DNA of 64,000 nucleotides. Origin: Pseudorasbora parva. Lineage: Eukaryota; Chordata; Actinopteri; Cypriniformes; Gobionidae. This document shows positions 40,101 to 51,692 of the stretch, piece after piece. Numbering within the stretch: position 1 is the stretch's first letter; each line of letters begins with the position of its first letter. The stretch is taken from the NCBI RefSeq assembly GCF_024679245.1, contig NC_090195.1, positions 10,769,874 to 10,833,873 on the forward strand. The letters are read 5' to 3'. A program made the position numbers and the translations under genes. Below the pieces are notes generated by a model. The model was not told the origin of the DNA. It did no database searches and worked only from the letters and a program-made list of their open reading frames with translations.

Positions 40101-41477
40101 TCATTTCACTGCGCATACGGTGGGCCAGTTCCAAATGACTTGTGTTGTGTAGCCTTGCATCAAAATTTGAAAGATCAAATGCTTGTAACCATCCTGGTGT
40201 AATTGATATGTCAGTGTTTAATCATCCTTGTGTGATAAGAGAGGTAATGTTCAGTTGTGTGTGTGTGGAAACAAATAGACAAAGAAAAGCAATGACAATT
40301 CAGTGTGTATACGTTTTTTTTATACTCTGCTCTTACAGAGAAATGGATTTTCAAGTGGACATTCTCCAGGATGACAGACTGGAGTCATTTTGCACAGTCT
40401 GGTGATTTTTGCAGGCAAAAAAAAAAAAAAACATTACCCAATCTGCACTCAGAAGTAGTGAACACAGAGCTGAAACACCCAGGACAGCACAGCACACCAC
40501 TCCTTGATGGTACTTTTAACCTGTAGAAGTTGGAGACTCTGGCGAGGTGAGGGAACCCTGTGGCAAGAGTCAGTGTAGGTACTGCATCAATAATGCAGGA
40601 AATCCTTCACTTCTCTAATAAACACACCATTGGGAAGGAGCACTGGGAGCGAAACGTCCGAAGAAACCTACACATAGAGATGAATGGCTTTGTGGGTGCG
40701 TGTGAGAGAACGAGAACAACTTGGCCCCAGTTAACACATCAGGGTTAACGCACTGTTTCAAAGCAACCACTTGCAGTTCTCCGTTTTTCTGCCACTTCCG
40801 CTGTGTGTTGTGTGTCTGAAAGAGGAAAATGCGCCCCCACAGCTGTTTTGTGTCTGGTCTGTCAGAATGGGTGACTGGTCTTTGTGCAGTCATCATAAGT
40901 TTGAAAGGGTTAATTTGCATGTGGAGTCGTGTCAGATGGAGAGTTGTGACGGCTCCACTGTGAGCTGTCAGCCCGAGGAGGAGTCTTCCAGCACGCTCTG
41001 ACCTTGAACTCGACTCTCCAGCGGGCTGTTCATTCCATCTCTCTCAAGAGCCACATTTCCTTTCCCATGTCTCAGTGGGAGAGAACAGGGTTGTAACCTC
41101 AATAATGGGATTTTTAATGAAGTCGTTGATTGTTTTAAGGTTTTTGTTAAGTGCGTTTGATTCAACAGTGAAAGTGTGGATTGAGATGAATGATTTTTGG
41201 AATGAACCACCACTGGCATTCCTCCGCAGACACAGAATTAGTGTTATTGGTTCTGCAATCACTAATAGGGAGTGTTTAGATTATTAGCAGTGTTTTTTGT
41301 TACTCTTTAAATAAGTTGACTGTATAGGTCACTATGGTCAACTATTAACCGATCAACTGGTTAACTAGTTTTTCTCGAGCTTTATCTATTTTGTTTTCAT
41401 CATTTTTAATATATGTACTTAAACAAAAAAAAACATTAAATGAATGTGCTGAAAATGTTTACCATTTTTGGCATCAT
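37166..41477. other. Mostly unrecognised non-coding DNA; possible transposon remnant at 38400-39310
   Basis: 38399-39053 has two overlapping minus-strand ORFs (170 and 116 codons) and the adjoining 39050-39310 has repeated CACTCAATTCGC-like motifs (39147, 39281). This looks like decayed transposon or gene-derived sequence, but I could not identify it. The rest shows no features. Confidence 0.35.
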
Positions 41478-41739
41478 AGGGTTCAATTCTCGCTATTAAC
41501 TAGTTGCTTATTAGCATGCATATTATTAGGATAGTTACTGTTTAGTAGTACTTATGAAGCACATATTAATGCATTATCCTGCATGACCATATTCTACATC
41601 ATTTAATCCTACTCAATACCTAAACTTAAACGCTACAAAATCTACCTCACTAACTATTACTAAGCAGTAAAGTAGGCATTTGAGGCAAAGTCATACTTTA
41701 TAGTACGATTTTAGTGGTCCCCATACCAAAGTATTACCG
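41478..41739 (-). repeat. Uninterrupted copy of the 2.4-3.15-kb repeat (empty site)
   Basis: On the minus strand it reads TGCATGCTAATAAGCAACTA then GTTAATAGCGAGAATTGAAC, matching both halves of the repeat split at 2634-3119. The TTAA at 41496-41499 is the unoccupied target. Confidence 0.75.
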
Positions 41740-41828
41740 AATGTTCTCAGTTGTTATAGTCTAATAATTAATCAAATAAAGTATGATAGCTGTAATTATA
41801 TAATCCACCGTTTATCTCAAGTATATAT

Positions 41829-43567
41829 CAGTGGCGAGGCCAGAAATTTTTAACTGAGTGGACCTTGGTGGAATAGGGTGGACCTCAATGACTACTCTCA
41901 AATTACACAAATTTAACAATATGGGACAAAATCACTTGACAGTAAATATAAGCTATATATGATTTATTTTTCGCCAACAAATTCATATAATTCATATATG
42001 CAAAATTAATTTATAACAAGCAGCTACAAAGCCTATTGCAAGGAAGACAAATATAGATATTGTGCTGCTATATGACCACTGTAACAAGACATCAGTGTTC
42101 AGTAATTGGGTTCATTTTAAAATGGAATAACCAGTTCTTGTCACTTATGCAACTCAGTATAACTGTTATCAAACATGTATTTGCAGCTTAACCTGTGAGA
42201 ATTTCGTCTCGTGTTATGCACCGTGGCCCGTGTTAAAAGTTAATTTCACTAGCAGACGTAAACTCATCTTCCCATCCCCTCAACAATACGTGATTGGCTA
42301 AACATTACTACTAAGCTTATTGATTGGCTGTTGCAATAGGGCAGTTATATGAAAATGTTTTCGCTCTACAGTAAAATATTTAATCGCTATTAATCGCATG
42401 ATTGTCATGAGCTAACTCGTGATTAATCGCAATTTAATCGCACATTTTTAGCAATTGTAAATCTAAAATTAAGTTTTTAATACTCTAATCAACATGAGTA
42501 TGGACAAATATGCATGCTTTATGCAAATGCACATTTATTATTAGTGAAACCATACTTATTCAATAATAATCAATACAGCATGAAGATTAGACGTATCAAA
42601 GGTCATAGATGTTTATCTAAGAAATTGTTCATGTCTCTTAAGCCTAAACTTTAAAATTAAGTGTAAGTAGTGATTTCTCTCATTTTAAGAATATAAAGGG
42701 AGTTTTTACACTGGAAGTTTAATTCAGAGCAGGGCACTGTTCGTATGAAAAATTGGTAATGTGTACCAGTGAGCGCACCAGAACCACACCATACCCGGAG
42801 GAGGTCCATATTCAACGAGTAGGAATATAGTGCGGCCCCTTTAAGAGACGCGCGCTCCCTGTTGAACTGCCGGTATTTTGCGTGTGCGCGCCGAACTGGG
42901 CTGCGATTTACATGGACAGTGAAGAACACGGACTCGGGAGCGCGCTTGTTCAGGAAAGTAACCTGTGCATTCGTTTTAGCCGATTGTAATGTATTTAGTT
43001 CAATAAAACAGGTGTACTGTAATCGGTGATAATGATTTACCTCAGACATGAGCGAGAGTGAGCTGCAGTGCATCGCCCTCGGACTGCATGCGCTCTGTGA
43101 AAAAAACGCACATTTCTTTCTGAAGTCTAATAAAAGTTAAACAAAAAATATGGTAGCTTATGTGGTAGCTTATGTAGGCAATAACTGCACTTTTGGTTTA
43201 GAATATTAATGCCAACCCTTTTCTTTCCCTATTAATGTTTGCTGCTGCATCCTTTGCGTCTGACTGCTCTCACTTTTTCCAACTGCGGGCTATGCCCTAT
43301 GCCACAGATCAAACAGAAAATGCGCGCTGAGTTAATACATTTAGTGCTGTTAAAATGAATTTGCGTTAACGCGTTATTAACATATTTGACAGCCCTATTT
43401 TTTAATGAAACTTTTTGTACGTGTTTAAGTGATTTGTGTTGTCACATAGGCATATTCTTTCTGCTATCCCAATTTTTTTTTTTTTTTTTGTCTGTTCTGA
43501 TTGGGTGGGCCAGCCGTCAATCTGAGTGGGCCAGTGCCACCCTGGCCCTTATGTAGCCTCGCCCCTG
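41829..43567. mobile_element. Complete non-autonomous hAT-type transposon with perfect 8-bp target duplication
   Basis: Left end CAGTGGCGAGGCCAG and right end, reverse-complemented, CAGGGGCGAGGCTAC. Perfect duplication GTATATAT at 41821-41828 and 43568-43575. A second repeat (42366-43398) appears nested inside. No transposase ORF; the longest minus ORF (138 codons, 42657-43073) is unrecognised. Confidence 0.88.
42366..43398. mobile_element. Repeat nested in the 41.8-kb hAT ('tagggctgtcaaat' end)
   Basis: Left part has TTAATCGCTATTAATCGCAT and CGTGATTAATCGCAATTTAA. Right end, reverse-complemented, is ATAGGGCTGTCAAATATGTT followed by AATAACGCGTTAACGC, the ends of a common zebrafish element with TTAATCGC motifs. 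Limits approximate. Confidence 0.55.
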
Positions 43568-44110
43568 GTATATATAGTTTTAAATTAATTTCATTTAAAT
43601 AGTTTTCATTAATAAAAATAAAATTGAAGCGACCTCAATTATGTGATACATAGATAATATTGGGCTTTTTTTGGGCTAGTAATTGGTGGGTTTTGTTGTA
43701 AAAACTTGGCAACCCTGTCTGCAAGCACGCTGGAATAAGTAACGTTAGAAGAAAAAGATGACTGTTAATGGTCTTTATTCTGTGTATCCTTAAATAAATT
43801 TTTTGCAACACTGGCAATTACCAACAAGATCATCATTTCTGAAAGAAATAGTTAAGGTGAATGTATATACGAAAAAGTTCTCCTTTTAGGATTAGAACAA
43901 ATTTTACCCAAGCACTCTTTGGTGATGTGGACGATTACGTTATTGTTGATCATCTGTCCATCATCGTCTAAAGCCCGCCCTGACAATTGTATTGGTCCGA
44001 ACAGTTTCTGTTCTGGCACAATTACTCCTCTGGATCAAGTCCAGACCGAACTACCCGAGCTCAAATGTTGTGGGCCGGGCTGAGTTCGGTTAGCATCCAG
44101 GCTAAATCAG
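43568..44110. other. Non-coding DNA with short repeat fragment
   Basis: 43650-43745 (GGTGGGTTTTGTTGTAAAAA, CTTGGCAACCCTG) matches a common cyprinid repeat end. The rest is not recognised. Confidence 0.4.
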
Positions 44111-44722
44111 GCCAGCAGCACTCCTGGAAATAACTGAAGCCTCCGCTCAGATTTCCCCCAGGTGGCCGGTCCCAGTATAGCCGCCCCTCCGTGTTTTCTA
44201 ATGGATGCGAGACAAACTAAACAATCAAATTACACTTAAAATATTTTTTTTACCAAAAATGAGTTTGTCATTGTAGGCAGTTATCATCACGATTTCATTT
44301 TAAGTGTTCATTTTTTAAATAAGTTTAGTTTTACTAAGTTATCTGATGCTATAAAAAACGGGGGGTGTGACGTCATGATTGACAGCTGAGATCGACGTCT
44401 TCTCTGAGTGAAGTTGTCACTGAGGCACTAACAAGACTTTTTTTCTTGATTTTTGGGAGGAGACTGGAGCTTTAGCTTCAATTTCTACATTTCCATAACT
44501 GTTCATTTTTACACCAATATAATTAATTGTTCTGCATCTGTGAGAGTGTGGGCGGGCTTTTAATATTGCGGCTGTACTTCCTGCTCTCTACTGCACAGAC
44601 TGTGGTACTGAAATCACTACTGTGCAGACTCGGTCCAAAGATGTCAGCGCCATGCAGCTTCAACTTTTGTCAGTGTAAACGGATGAAGTTGCGTTGTCCA
44701 TATTTTTTTTACGGTCTATTGT
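44111..44722 (+). mobile_element. Interspersed repeat, copy 1 (pair with 51048-51681)
   Basis: Shares with the 51-kb copy GGTCCCAGTATAGCCGCCCC, TGTGACGTCATGATTGACAG, GTGAAGTTGTCACTGAGGCA and GAGAGTGTGGGCGGGCTTTT, in the same order and orientation over about 600 bases. It ends TTTTTTTTACGGTCTAT, a terminus frequent in fish repeats. No ORF of note. Confidence 0.8.
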
Positions 44723-47616
44723 CTTAATGCAGAATTCCGATTTGGTGACTTTACATCATCTTTTAAAAGTGTCCCGTATCTGATAAAGATACACTGTCAA
44801 AACAGCCCAATGCATTCTGACCCGGAAAAGGAAGTAAAATGGCGTGATATGCAATGGATGCAGACTAAATGATTATTCAATGTTTTGCTTTCTGCACCCT
44901 CTATAAAGGTCAGCAAAACATTGCTCTCGTAAGGGGTACGAGAGAGCCTTTGATCGCAGTTCGTGTCCGTTGATGTCATTCGCCCCATCCCCTTTTCAAT
45001 GACCTACGACTCTTGGACGTACGACTGGGGAATATCTGATTTGACCGCTTACACGGCATACACAAATACACGCATCCAAATCATATCAGATTTATTACCA
45101 CATATCGGAATTCAGTTTTTTTTCCTGCTTACACGTTCACGTCTTATCCGAGCTGTTCCACATGAGGGATAAATTTGAATTTGAATCTGTGTAAATGGGG
45201 CTTTAGGCAACCCACCAGTCAGTTGACTTCAAAACTTTGTAGTTATACGCATAGTATACACATCATCCTCATGTTGACATTAAGGTTTTGTAGTACAACT
45301 TAAAAAAACAACAGCCACCAGATTCCTACACGTCCTGTTGACTTTGCCAAAGCAGCCTTGCTCACAAGCACACACTTGGTTGAAACCCTTCCACCCGAGC
45401 TGGTCTCAGCTTGGTCTTAATTCAATTATGAAACACTGTTATAAAGGAGACTTGTGTTCAATAGATTAATTTATGAGTCTGCACACAGCAGCAGTCCAAG
45501 CTTGTAGTATGACCCTCAGTTACTTTGTGAGGTGTCCCAAGTTTCAGTACTGGGTCCATTCTCATTAATAATGTGGCTGTTTCACTGTGTGTTATTAGTA
45601 TTGACCGGCCTTGCACAGAGCAGGCAGCCAGTTATTGGCTGGGATTTGGATCTGCCATGTGTGTTGATGGGGCCCAGAGTTTAATCGCTGTGGAAACATG
45701 AGAGTTATTAAAACGGGAAGCCTTGGCACTGCAGAGGGATCTCAGATGTCTCTCAGGCTCACTAATGATTATAAGCCTGCAGCCTTATCCCCAAATAGCG
45801 AGAGGGGAAGAGGAAATGAACAAAAAGAGATCTAAATAGCCTCAAAAAAAGTTATAAAGAGTCAAACAAATGATTCTATTAAGTCTAGGAGAAAAGAGGA
45901 ACAGATCAACAAAAGTCTGAAGAAGTCAGAAAGTCATTTTTAATAATGATCTTCCATATCGGAGTCTTTTTTTCTGTGAAGGAAGTTATTGAAGTGTGCA
46001 TAACTGTCCTATGCTTTTTGCTAGGGCCTGTTTAATACATACATACTGCCTCCATGTGGTCTGTAAGGGCACTGCATGGACAGTGTAGGAGCATTTGAGT
46101 GCACAATGTTGGCTGGATTGCAGGCTCTTGGCCAGAGGCAAGATTATTGTTTAGTGTATCTCAGCACCCAGTGATACCTTAAAGTGCCATGTGGGTCACC
46201 AGCACTGTTCTTGTCTAATCAGAGATTTCATGCTGTTTTCAAATGTGTAACCAGCTCTTGGGCAATTCGGGGAATCTGTTACCTTGGCACATTTGGTCAA
46301 AGGGGTGTGAAGAGGTAATGTAGGGTGAAGCACAGCTGGAGCGGGTGGTGACAGGGGGGCGTTGAATCAGTAGCTGAGAGCTAAATCTCTCTGTCGTCAG
46401 TTTGGTTGAGATTAATCTGTTGAAAACCACCTGCTAGGTTGTTGGCAGTGCTCGGTCTTCCTCCCACTCCACAAATCCTTTGCGTGGTTCCACCGGTTTT
46501 CCCTGTGGCTTGTGTCTCTGTAGCATTCTCAGAGAGGCAGAAAGCTCTGGTAAAATATTTTTGTATGTTTTTCAGGAAAGATCCCTATAGTGTGTGTGTA
46601 AGCAGTGTAAGAACTCCTTGAGGTGGTTTCATCACCATCGTTATCTGACTGTTTTCACTTCAAAACGGCCTTTCACTAAAAGACTCTGAGCCAGGCCTGT
46701 TTTTTCACTTAGTTCAGCTCCACATAATGATGGTTAAAGATGTTTGCAGATGTATGGTTATAAGGATTTTTTCATATCTTCTTAAGAGGCATGGTCATGG
46801 AGGATTTTGGTGTGTGTGTGTGTGTGGTGAAATTTTCAGTGATAAAACAATCAATGTTTTTAATCAATTCATTGAAACGGATTCACCTAAGTGAAACCCC
46901 AATGCCATTTTGCTAATTACATTTATGCATTTAGTCAAAGTAATCGTTGAATTTGATTTTAAAAATGCTTCAATAACTGAATAACTTAAATGAATCTCAG
47001 CTCGCCAACTTATAATACATTTTAGCAGATGTTTTATCCAAATTAACTTATTATAAGCAAGGTAAATGTTTTTCTTTAATAGTCTAACACATCACTATTA
47101 GTTGGTAGCGCCGTGCTGTATCAGTAGAGTTTGTATTTAGCACACCAAACTATTGTGAATATGTAATTTATCCTCCATTATATATCAGGTTTCCTTGATC
47201 ACATCCAGACCAGGAATGTTCCTAGTCCTTTTTTATGTATCTACAATGATGTTTCAAGGTTCATCAATCATAAGAAAATCTAAGCTGGCAGGATGTAAAG
47301 TGGTGGGAAAGGATTAAGACATTGGTGCCCCAGGACATGCTGGGAAGACATATGTTGAGTCACAGTTTACACCTGTTACACCCTGTATTCCAAAACAGAG
47401 TATTCATTTTAGGATCACGTTATAGACATCCTATATGCCACGGTGTAGGTTGCATTGTGATCATTTTCTTTGTTCTAGTTCCTACTTTGTTTTGGTAATA
47501 TTATACGCATATTCCAATAGCTTAAATCATGTACTAGCAATCCTAAGGTCATTCGGATCCAAGGGTATGACTATACTGATCAAATGCCTGCCAGATTCTT
47601 AAATATTTTGTGACTA
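44723..47616. other. Unrecognised intron DNA just upstream of the hs6st1 exon
   Basis: No repeat family identified in the last 2.9 kb before the acceptor and no extra coding exon seen. Confidence 0.5.
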
Positions 47617-47647
47617 ATGGATTTCTCATATCCTGTTTCCTACAGAA
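47617..47647 (+). other. Splice acceptor and polypyrimidine tract of the hs6st1 terminal exon
   Basis: A pyrimidine-rich stretch (TTTCTCATATCCTGTTTCC) runs into TACAG at 47641-47645, and coding similarity to HS6ST begins exactly there. The residues read upstream in the same frame (MDFSYPVSY) do not match the enzyme. The junction splits an Arg codon after its second base, which requires a phase-2 donor upstream. Confidence 0.9.
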
Positions 47648-48342
47648 AGTTCTACTACATCACTTTACTGAGGGACCCTGTTTCCCGCTATCTTAGTGAA
47701 TGGAGGCACGTCCAGCGTGGGGCCACATGGAAGACATCCCTGCACATGTGCGACGGACGGACCCCCACACCTGAAGAGCTGCCGTCCTGCTATGAGGGCA
47801 CAGACTGGTCAGGGTGCACTTTGCAACAGTTCATGGATTGCCCCTACAACCTAGCCAATAACCGCCAAGTGCGCATGCTGGCCGACCTTAGCCTGGTGGG
47901 CTGCTACAACCTCTCGACGGTCCCCGAGAAGAGGCGCTCACAGCTTCTGCTCGAATCGGCCAAGAAAAATCTGCGAGACATGGCTTTCTTTGGCCTCACA
48001 GAGTTCCAGCGGAAGACGCAGTACCTGTTCGAGCGCACCTTTCACCTCAAGTTCATTCGGCCGTTCATGCAGTACAACAGCACGCGGGCGGCCGGCGTGG
48101 ACCTGGAAAACGACACAATACAGCGCATCGAGGAGCTTAACGATCTCGACATGAAGCTCTACGACTATGCCAAAGACCTGTTTCAGCAGCGCTACCAATA
48201 CAAGCACATGCTGGACCGGCGGGAGCAGAGACTGCTGAGAGGACAGGCGTCTTTCCACAGCCCGTTCCGAGAGGATGGGGGAGAGGGTATGGCACGCCTG
48301 CCAACCGAGGACTACATGAACCACATCATCAATGGATGGTAA
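47646..48342 (+). CDS. hs6st1: Heparan-sulfate 6-O-sulfotransferase, terminal coding exon (partial; 5' exon outside window)
   Basis: This exon encodes the C-terminal 232 residues of a Golgi type II membrane enzyme that moves sulfate from PAPS to the 6-O position of glucosamine in heparan sulfate. It opens directly after a TTTCCTACAG acceptor. The first base completes a split Arg codon (phase 2), so the upstream in-frame Met at 47617 is intronic, not a start. KFYYITLLRDPVSRYLSEW (exon residues 2-20) is the 3'-phosphate PAPS-binding segment. Next come the conserved CDGRTPTPEELP and CYEGTDWSGCTL blocks, the NNRQVRMLADLS block, FFGLTEFQRKTQYLFERTF and FIRPFMQYNSTRA. Possible N-glycosylation sites are NLS (about residue 89), NST (145) and NDT (156). 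Residues of about 160-205 are charged and probably helical. The C terminus LPTEDYMNHIINGW resembles the HS6ST1 tail I remember, more than HS6ST2 or HS6ST3. The 5'-PAPS-binding loop and catalytic His should lie in the missing first exon. No frameshift or stop is seen. Family assignment is very secure; the paralogue (1 rather than 2 or 3, and 1a or 1b) is less so. Confidence 0.95.
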
Positions 48343-49680
48343 CCGCCCACCCCTCTCCAGAGAGACAGAAAGAGACACAGTAATGAGGAGAGGGGGAATA
48401 AACGGACCCAAGTGGAATACCCATTCCCAGGCTGGAGAGTTTAATGTTCCATCCTTTGGTCGGGAATACAGGACCAGAAAACGTTCTAGAAATGTGCAAC
48501 ATCTCAAAGGCCTTTTTTGAGCTTTGTTTTGGCATAACATTAATATTAAATTATCGATTCATTTCATTTGTGCCACAAACTATTTTTCTCTGGACTTCAG
48601 TGCTGCTGTGTTTCACAGAAAGAGGGGCTGAAACCTGATTCACATGACTATCTAATAAAAAAATCTATTGATTGTTAAAAGATTGTTTTTTATAAACATA
48701 AATATAAATATGTATAAATCTTAGATTGCCTTTTTTAAAACCTGGTGTGAAGTGGATGGTGCCAGTCATAAGTGGCGGAGAATTACTAACAGGTGTTGTG
48801 AGTATGATTTTATAAATCTTAATATATAACACAGAATATTCCCTTTTTCCATGAGTGTTTGTATCATTTCCCCCCTTTGAGTGATGAACAGAATTCCATA
48901 AGCCCTGAAGCTTGTGTTGAAAAGCCATTCCTGACAGTCAAATGCAGTTCTGTCATTTCTGATACCTAAAAATATATATATTACGCCATCATGCACTGTT
49001 TTGTTTGGTTTAAGCATGTGCTAATTTATACAGTATGCACTGTATGCGTTCTGCTGTGATCCTTTTACCCATAATCCAGTGCAGTATGCCCACATTTTAC
49101 ATTGTGAATCATATACTTTAACCAAATCTTTTTCTGATCATGATTTACATCATCACTTGCCCTTGTTAATTGTTGAGTTCGCACGCATGTAAAAACATGT
49201 TAATTGAACTTGCACTGAGCATGTTGAGGCTTGACATCCCTCACAGATAGTTCTCGTTTGGCTCTGCGTCTAGAGACTCCTGAACTCCCATCTTTGCACT
49301 TTCCTCCCAGCTGAAACTCAAAATAAATAGACTGCTATTGAAGCCCATTGAAGATCCATGCAAAAATGCTTAGAGTGAAGAAATGGATCATATGTTCTAC
49401 CTGTGTGTATCATTTAGAATATAGAGAACAATCCTGATTAAACCAAGAGATTGGTGAGGAACATGTGACCATCGCTTTGAGTGTGTGTATTTGAATGTAT
49501 GCAGTGAATATGTGTGTGTATATATGTGTGTGAGTTTGTGTGTGGGTGTGAGAGCGAGAGCACACTAATTTGAGGTGTGTCGAGTTTGCTTTCCAACATG
49601 TTCATTATTGTGAGTATTTCTGTTATTCATGACACCTGGATCTTTAAAGGTACCAATAAAAAGATATCCATTTTTATGAC
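48343..49680 (+). other. hs6st1: hs6st1 3' untranslated region (3' end approximate)
   Basis: The sequence after the TAA stop has no long + strand ORF with recognisable homology, is AT-rich, and carries candidate polyadenylation signals. AATAAA at 48654 could give a short form, AATAAA at 49322 is possible, and AATAAA at 49655 followed by GT/T-rich sequence is the best distal signal. It carries none of the repeat families seen elsewhere in the window, which fits a conserved transcribed UTR. The exact cleavage site is not determined. Confidence 0.6.
49655..49660 (+). terminator. Candidate distal polyadenylation signal AATAAA
   Basis: ACCAATAAAAAG lies 1.3 kb after the stop codon and is followed within 20-60 bases by a T/GT-rich stretch (TTGAGTCCTTTTATAC, then CGTGTTGTTCTTTTT), the usual downstream element. 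Alternative AATAAA sites at 48654 and 49322 have weaker downstream elements. Confidence 0.55.
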
Positions 49681-50548
49681 AGTCATGTTGAGTCCTTTTA
49701 TACAACGTGTTGTTCTTTTTACTTTTCTCTGAAGACTGGAGTAATGGCCATGTTTTGCCCTATAGTACTCTAGTGCCACTATACTTTTCTTTCATATATG
49801 AATCACCGTATAATTAGTTCAAACGTGCAGAGGTTCATGTTTTATTCTTTTTATGAACATTAATCAGTTTAGGTTAATCAGTTAATTTTTATTGCGTTAT
49901 TTTAGCATACCCTGTATGTACTTTGTGTTGGTAATGTGCTCTGTTATATACAGTAGCCAAACAATGTCTGACTAGTGTTATTAGTTCTGGAATATAAACA
50001 TTATGTAATTTAATGACATTCAGTTAGGACTCTATTTACAACCTGAACACCCTTCAGTGAGTTCCCTAAAACATTAATCTCAGGAAACCCAACAAATCTC
50101 TGTTAAAGTGTTGGAACAATCACAGCTTTCCACTCAGTGTCGTAAAAAAAAAAGTTTCTTTTGAGCAGCTCTTTCAAGGGTTAATTATCTCTTGGCGGAT
50201 ATGTTACCGTATGCATTAATGTCCTAAGAACTTTATGACTTGCATATTTCCTAGTGTCAATTTTTGCCTGACTCTACAGATTTCAATGACTCTAAGAGAT
50301 TCTTATTTGTGAATAAAATCTATAGTAATGAAGCATTTTGGTACATTTTCAGTCATGTTAAAATATCCATTTAGTTTTAAGTTTGAGAATATAACTTTTC
50401 TTTTTCTGTGTAAGCCAAATTTCCCAGAGCAATCTTACCATACCACATAAAGCATATTGTAATTTAAATTCAATATAATATATAATGATTATCATTCAAA
50501 ATCATTGAACACACAAAAAAAAAAACATGTATACAGATGTGGACTAAT
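49681..50548. other. Unrecognised intergenic DNA after hs6st1
   Basis: AT-rich, no gene or repeat recognised. Confidence 0.5.
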
Positions 50549-50822
50549 TTAAAGGGATGGTTCAGTCAAAAATTTAAATTAGCCCATGATTTACTCAAAC
50601 TCAAGTCATCCTAGGTGTGTAAGACATTTTTCTTTTAGATGAATACTATCTGAGTTATATTTTATAATACCCTGGCTAATTCCAAGCATTATAATGGCAG
50701 TGAATGGCGTTTTCTGTTTTGAAGTCCATAAAATCCATTATAAATGGCACTAGGGGTTAAGAAAGGCCTTTTGAAGCAAAGTGATGTGTTTGTATAAGAA
50801 AAATATCTGTATTTAAAACTTT
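50549..50822 (+). mobile_element. TTAA-end cyprinid repeat, copy related to 6097-6416
   Basis: Begins TTAAAGGGATGGTTCAGTCA; GATTTACTCAAACTCAAGTC and ATCCTAGGTGTGTAAGACAT match, inverted, the 6-kb copy. The right side is truncated or diverged. Confidence 0.6.
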
Positions 50823-51047
50823 AATCTCTAACTGCTGTATGCGCATGCAGGAGAAAATGGTGTTCCAGCGTATGACTCTCTGGTGAGAATATCCTAGCTC
50901 TCACAAGAAACAAGATTGTTGACATCAAAGGACATCCATGTGAAGAATTGAATTGTTAGTGAGATATACACTACTTTGTATTTTAATTATTGGATTATCT
51001 CAAAATCCTTCGACATTTTTCTTTAAACACCTTTGTGTTAAGGCCAA

Positions 51048-51681
51048 GCCTGCAGTCTCCCTCTCATTTACTGAAGCTTTCGCGCCTCGATCGCCCCCCG
51101 GTGACCGGTCCCAGTATAGCCGCCCCTCTGTGTTTTCTAATGGACGCGAGACAAACTAAACAATAAAATTACACCTCAAATATTTTTTCCCCAAAGTTAG
51201 TTTATGTCATTGAAGGCAGTTATCATCACGATGATTTCATTTCAAGTGTTCGTTTTTAAAATAAGTTTAGTTTTAGTTAGTTATCTGACGTTTTAAAAAC
51301 GGGGGGTGTGACGTCATGATTGACAGCTGAGACTGACGGCTTCTCTGAGTGAAGTTGTCACTGAGGCACTAACAGACTTTTTTCGAAATTTTTGGAAGCA
51401 GATTGGTGCTTTAGCTTTAATTTCTACATTTCCATAACTGTTTATTTCACAGCAACATAATTAATTGTTCAGCATCTGCGAGAGTGTGGGCGGGCTTTTG
51501 ATATCGCGACTGTACTTCCTGCTCTACTTCCTGCGCTCTACTGCGCAACTCCGGTCCCGAAATCGCTACTGCGCAGACTCGGTCCCAAGATGTCAGCGCC
51601 GTGCACCCCCGCCTGAAAGCTTCAAATATGGCAAGCGGAAACGGATGATGTCGAGTCGTCCATATTTTTTTACGGCCTATG
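51048..51681 (+). mobile_element. Interspersed repeat, copy 2 (pair with 44111-44722)
   Basis: Same ordered blocks as the 44-kb copy. Flanked by the 11-base direct repeat GTTAAGGCCAA (51037-51047 and 51682-51692), a candidate target-site duplication. Ends TTTTTTTACGGCCTATG. Confidence 0.8.
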
Positions 51682-51692
51682 GTTAAGGCCAA

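Noticed and set aside
47617..47645. In-frame ATG at 47617 as the start of the sulfotransferase
   Set aside because: The nine residues before the Arg do not match the family and a strong acceptor with polypyrimidine tract overlaps them.
47938..48540. 200-codon ORF on the minus strand opposite the hs6st1 exon
   Set aside because: It is antisense to a clearly conserved coding exon, and its peptide has no recognisable domain; it arises from the GC-rich codon usage of the exon.
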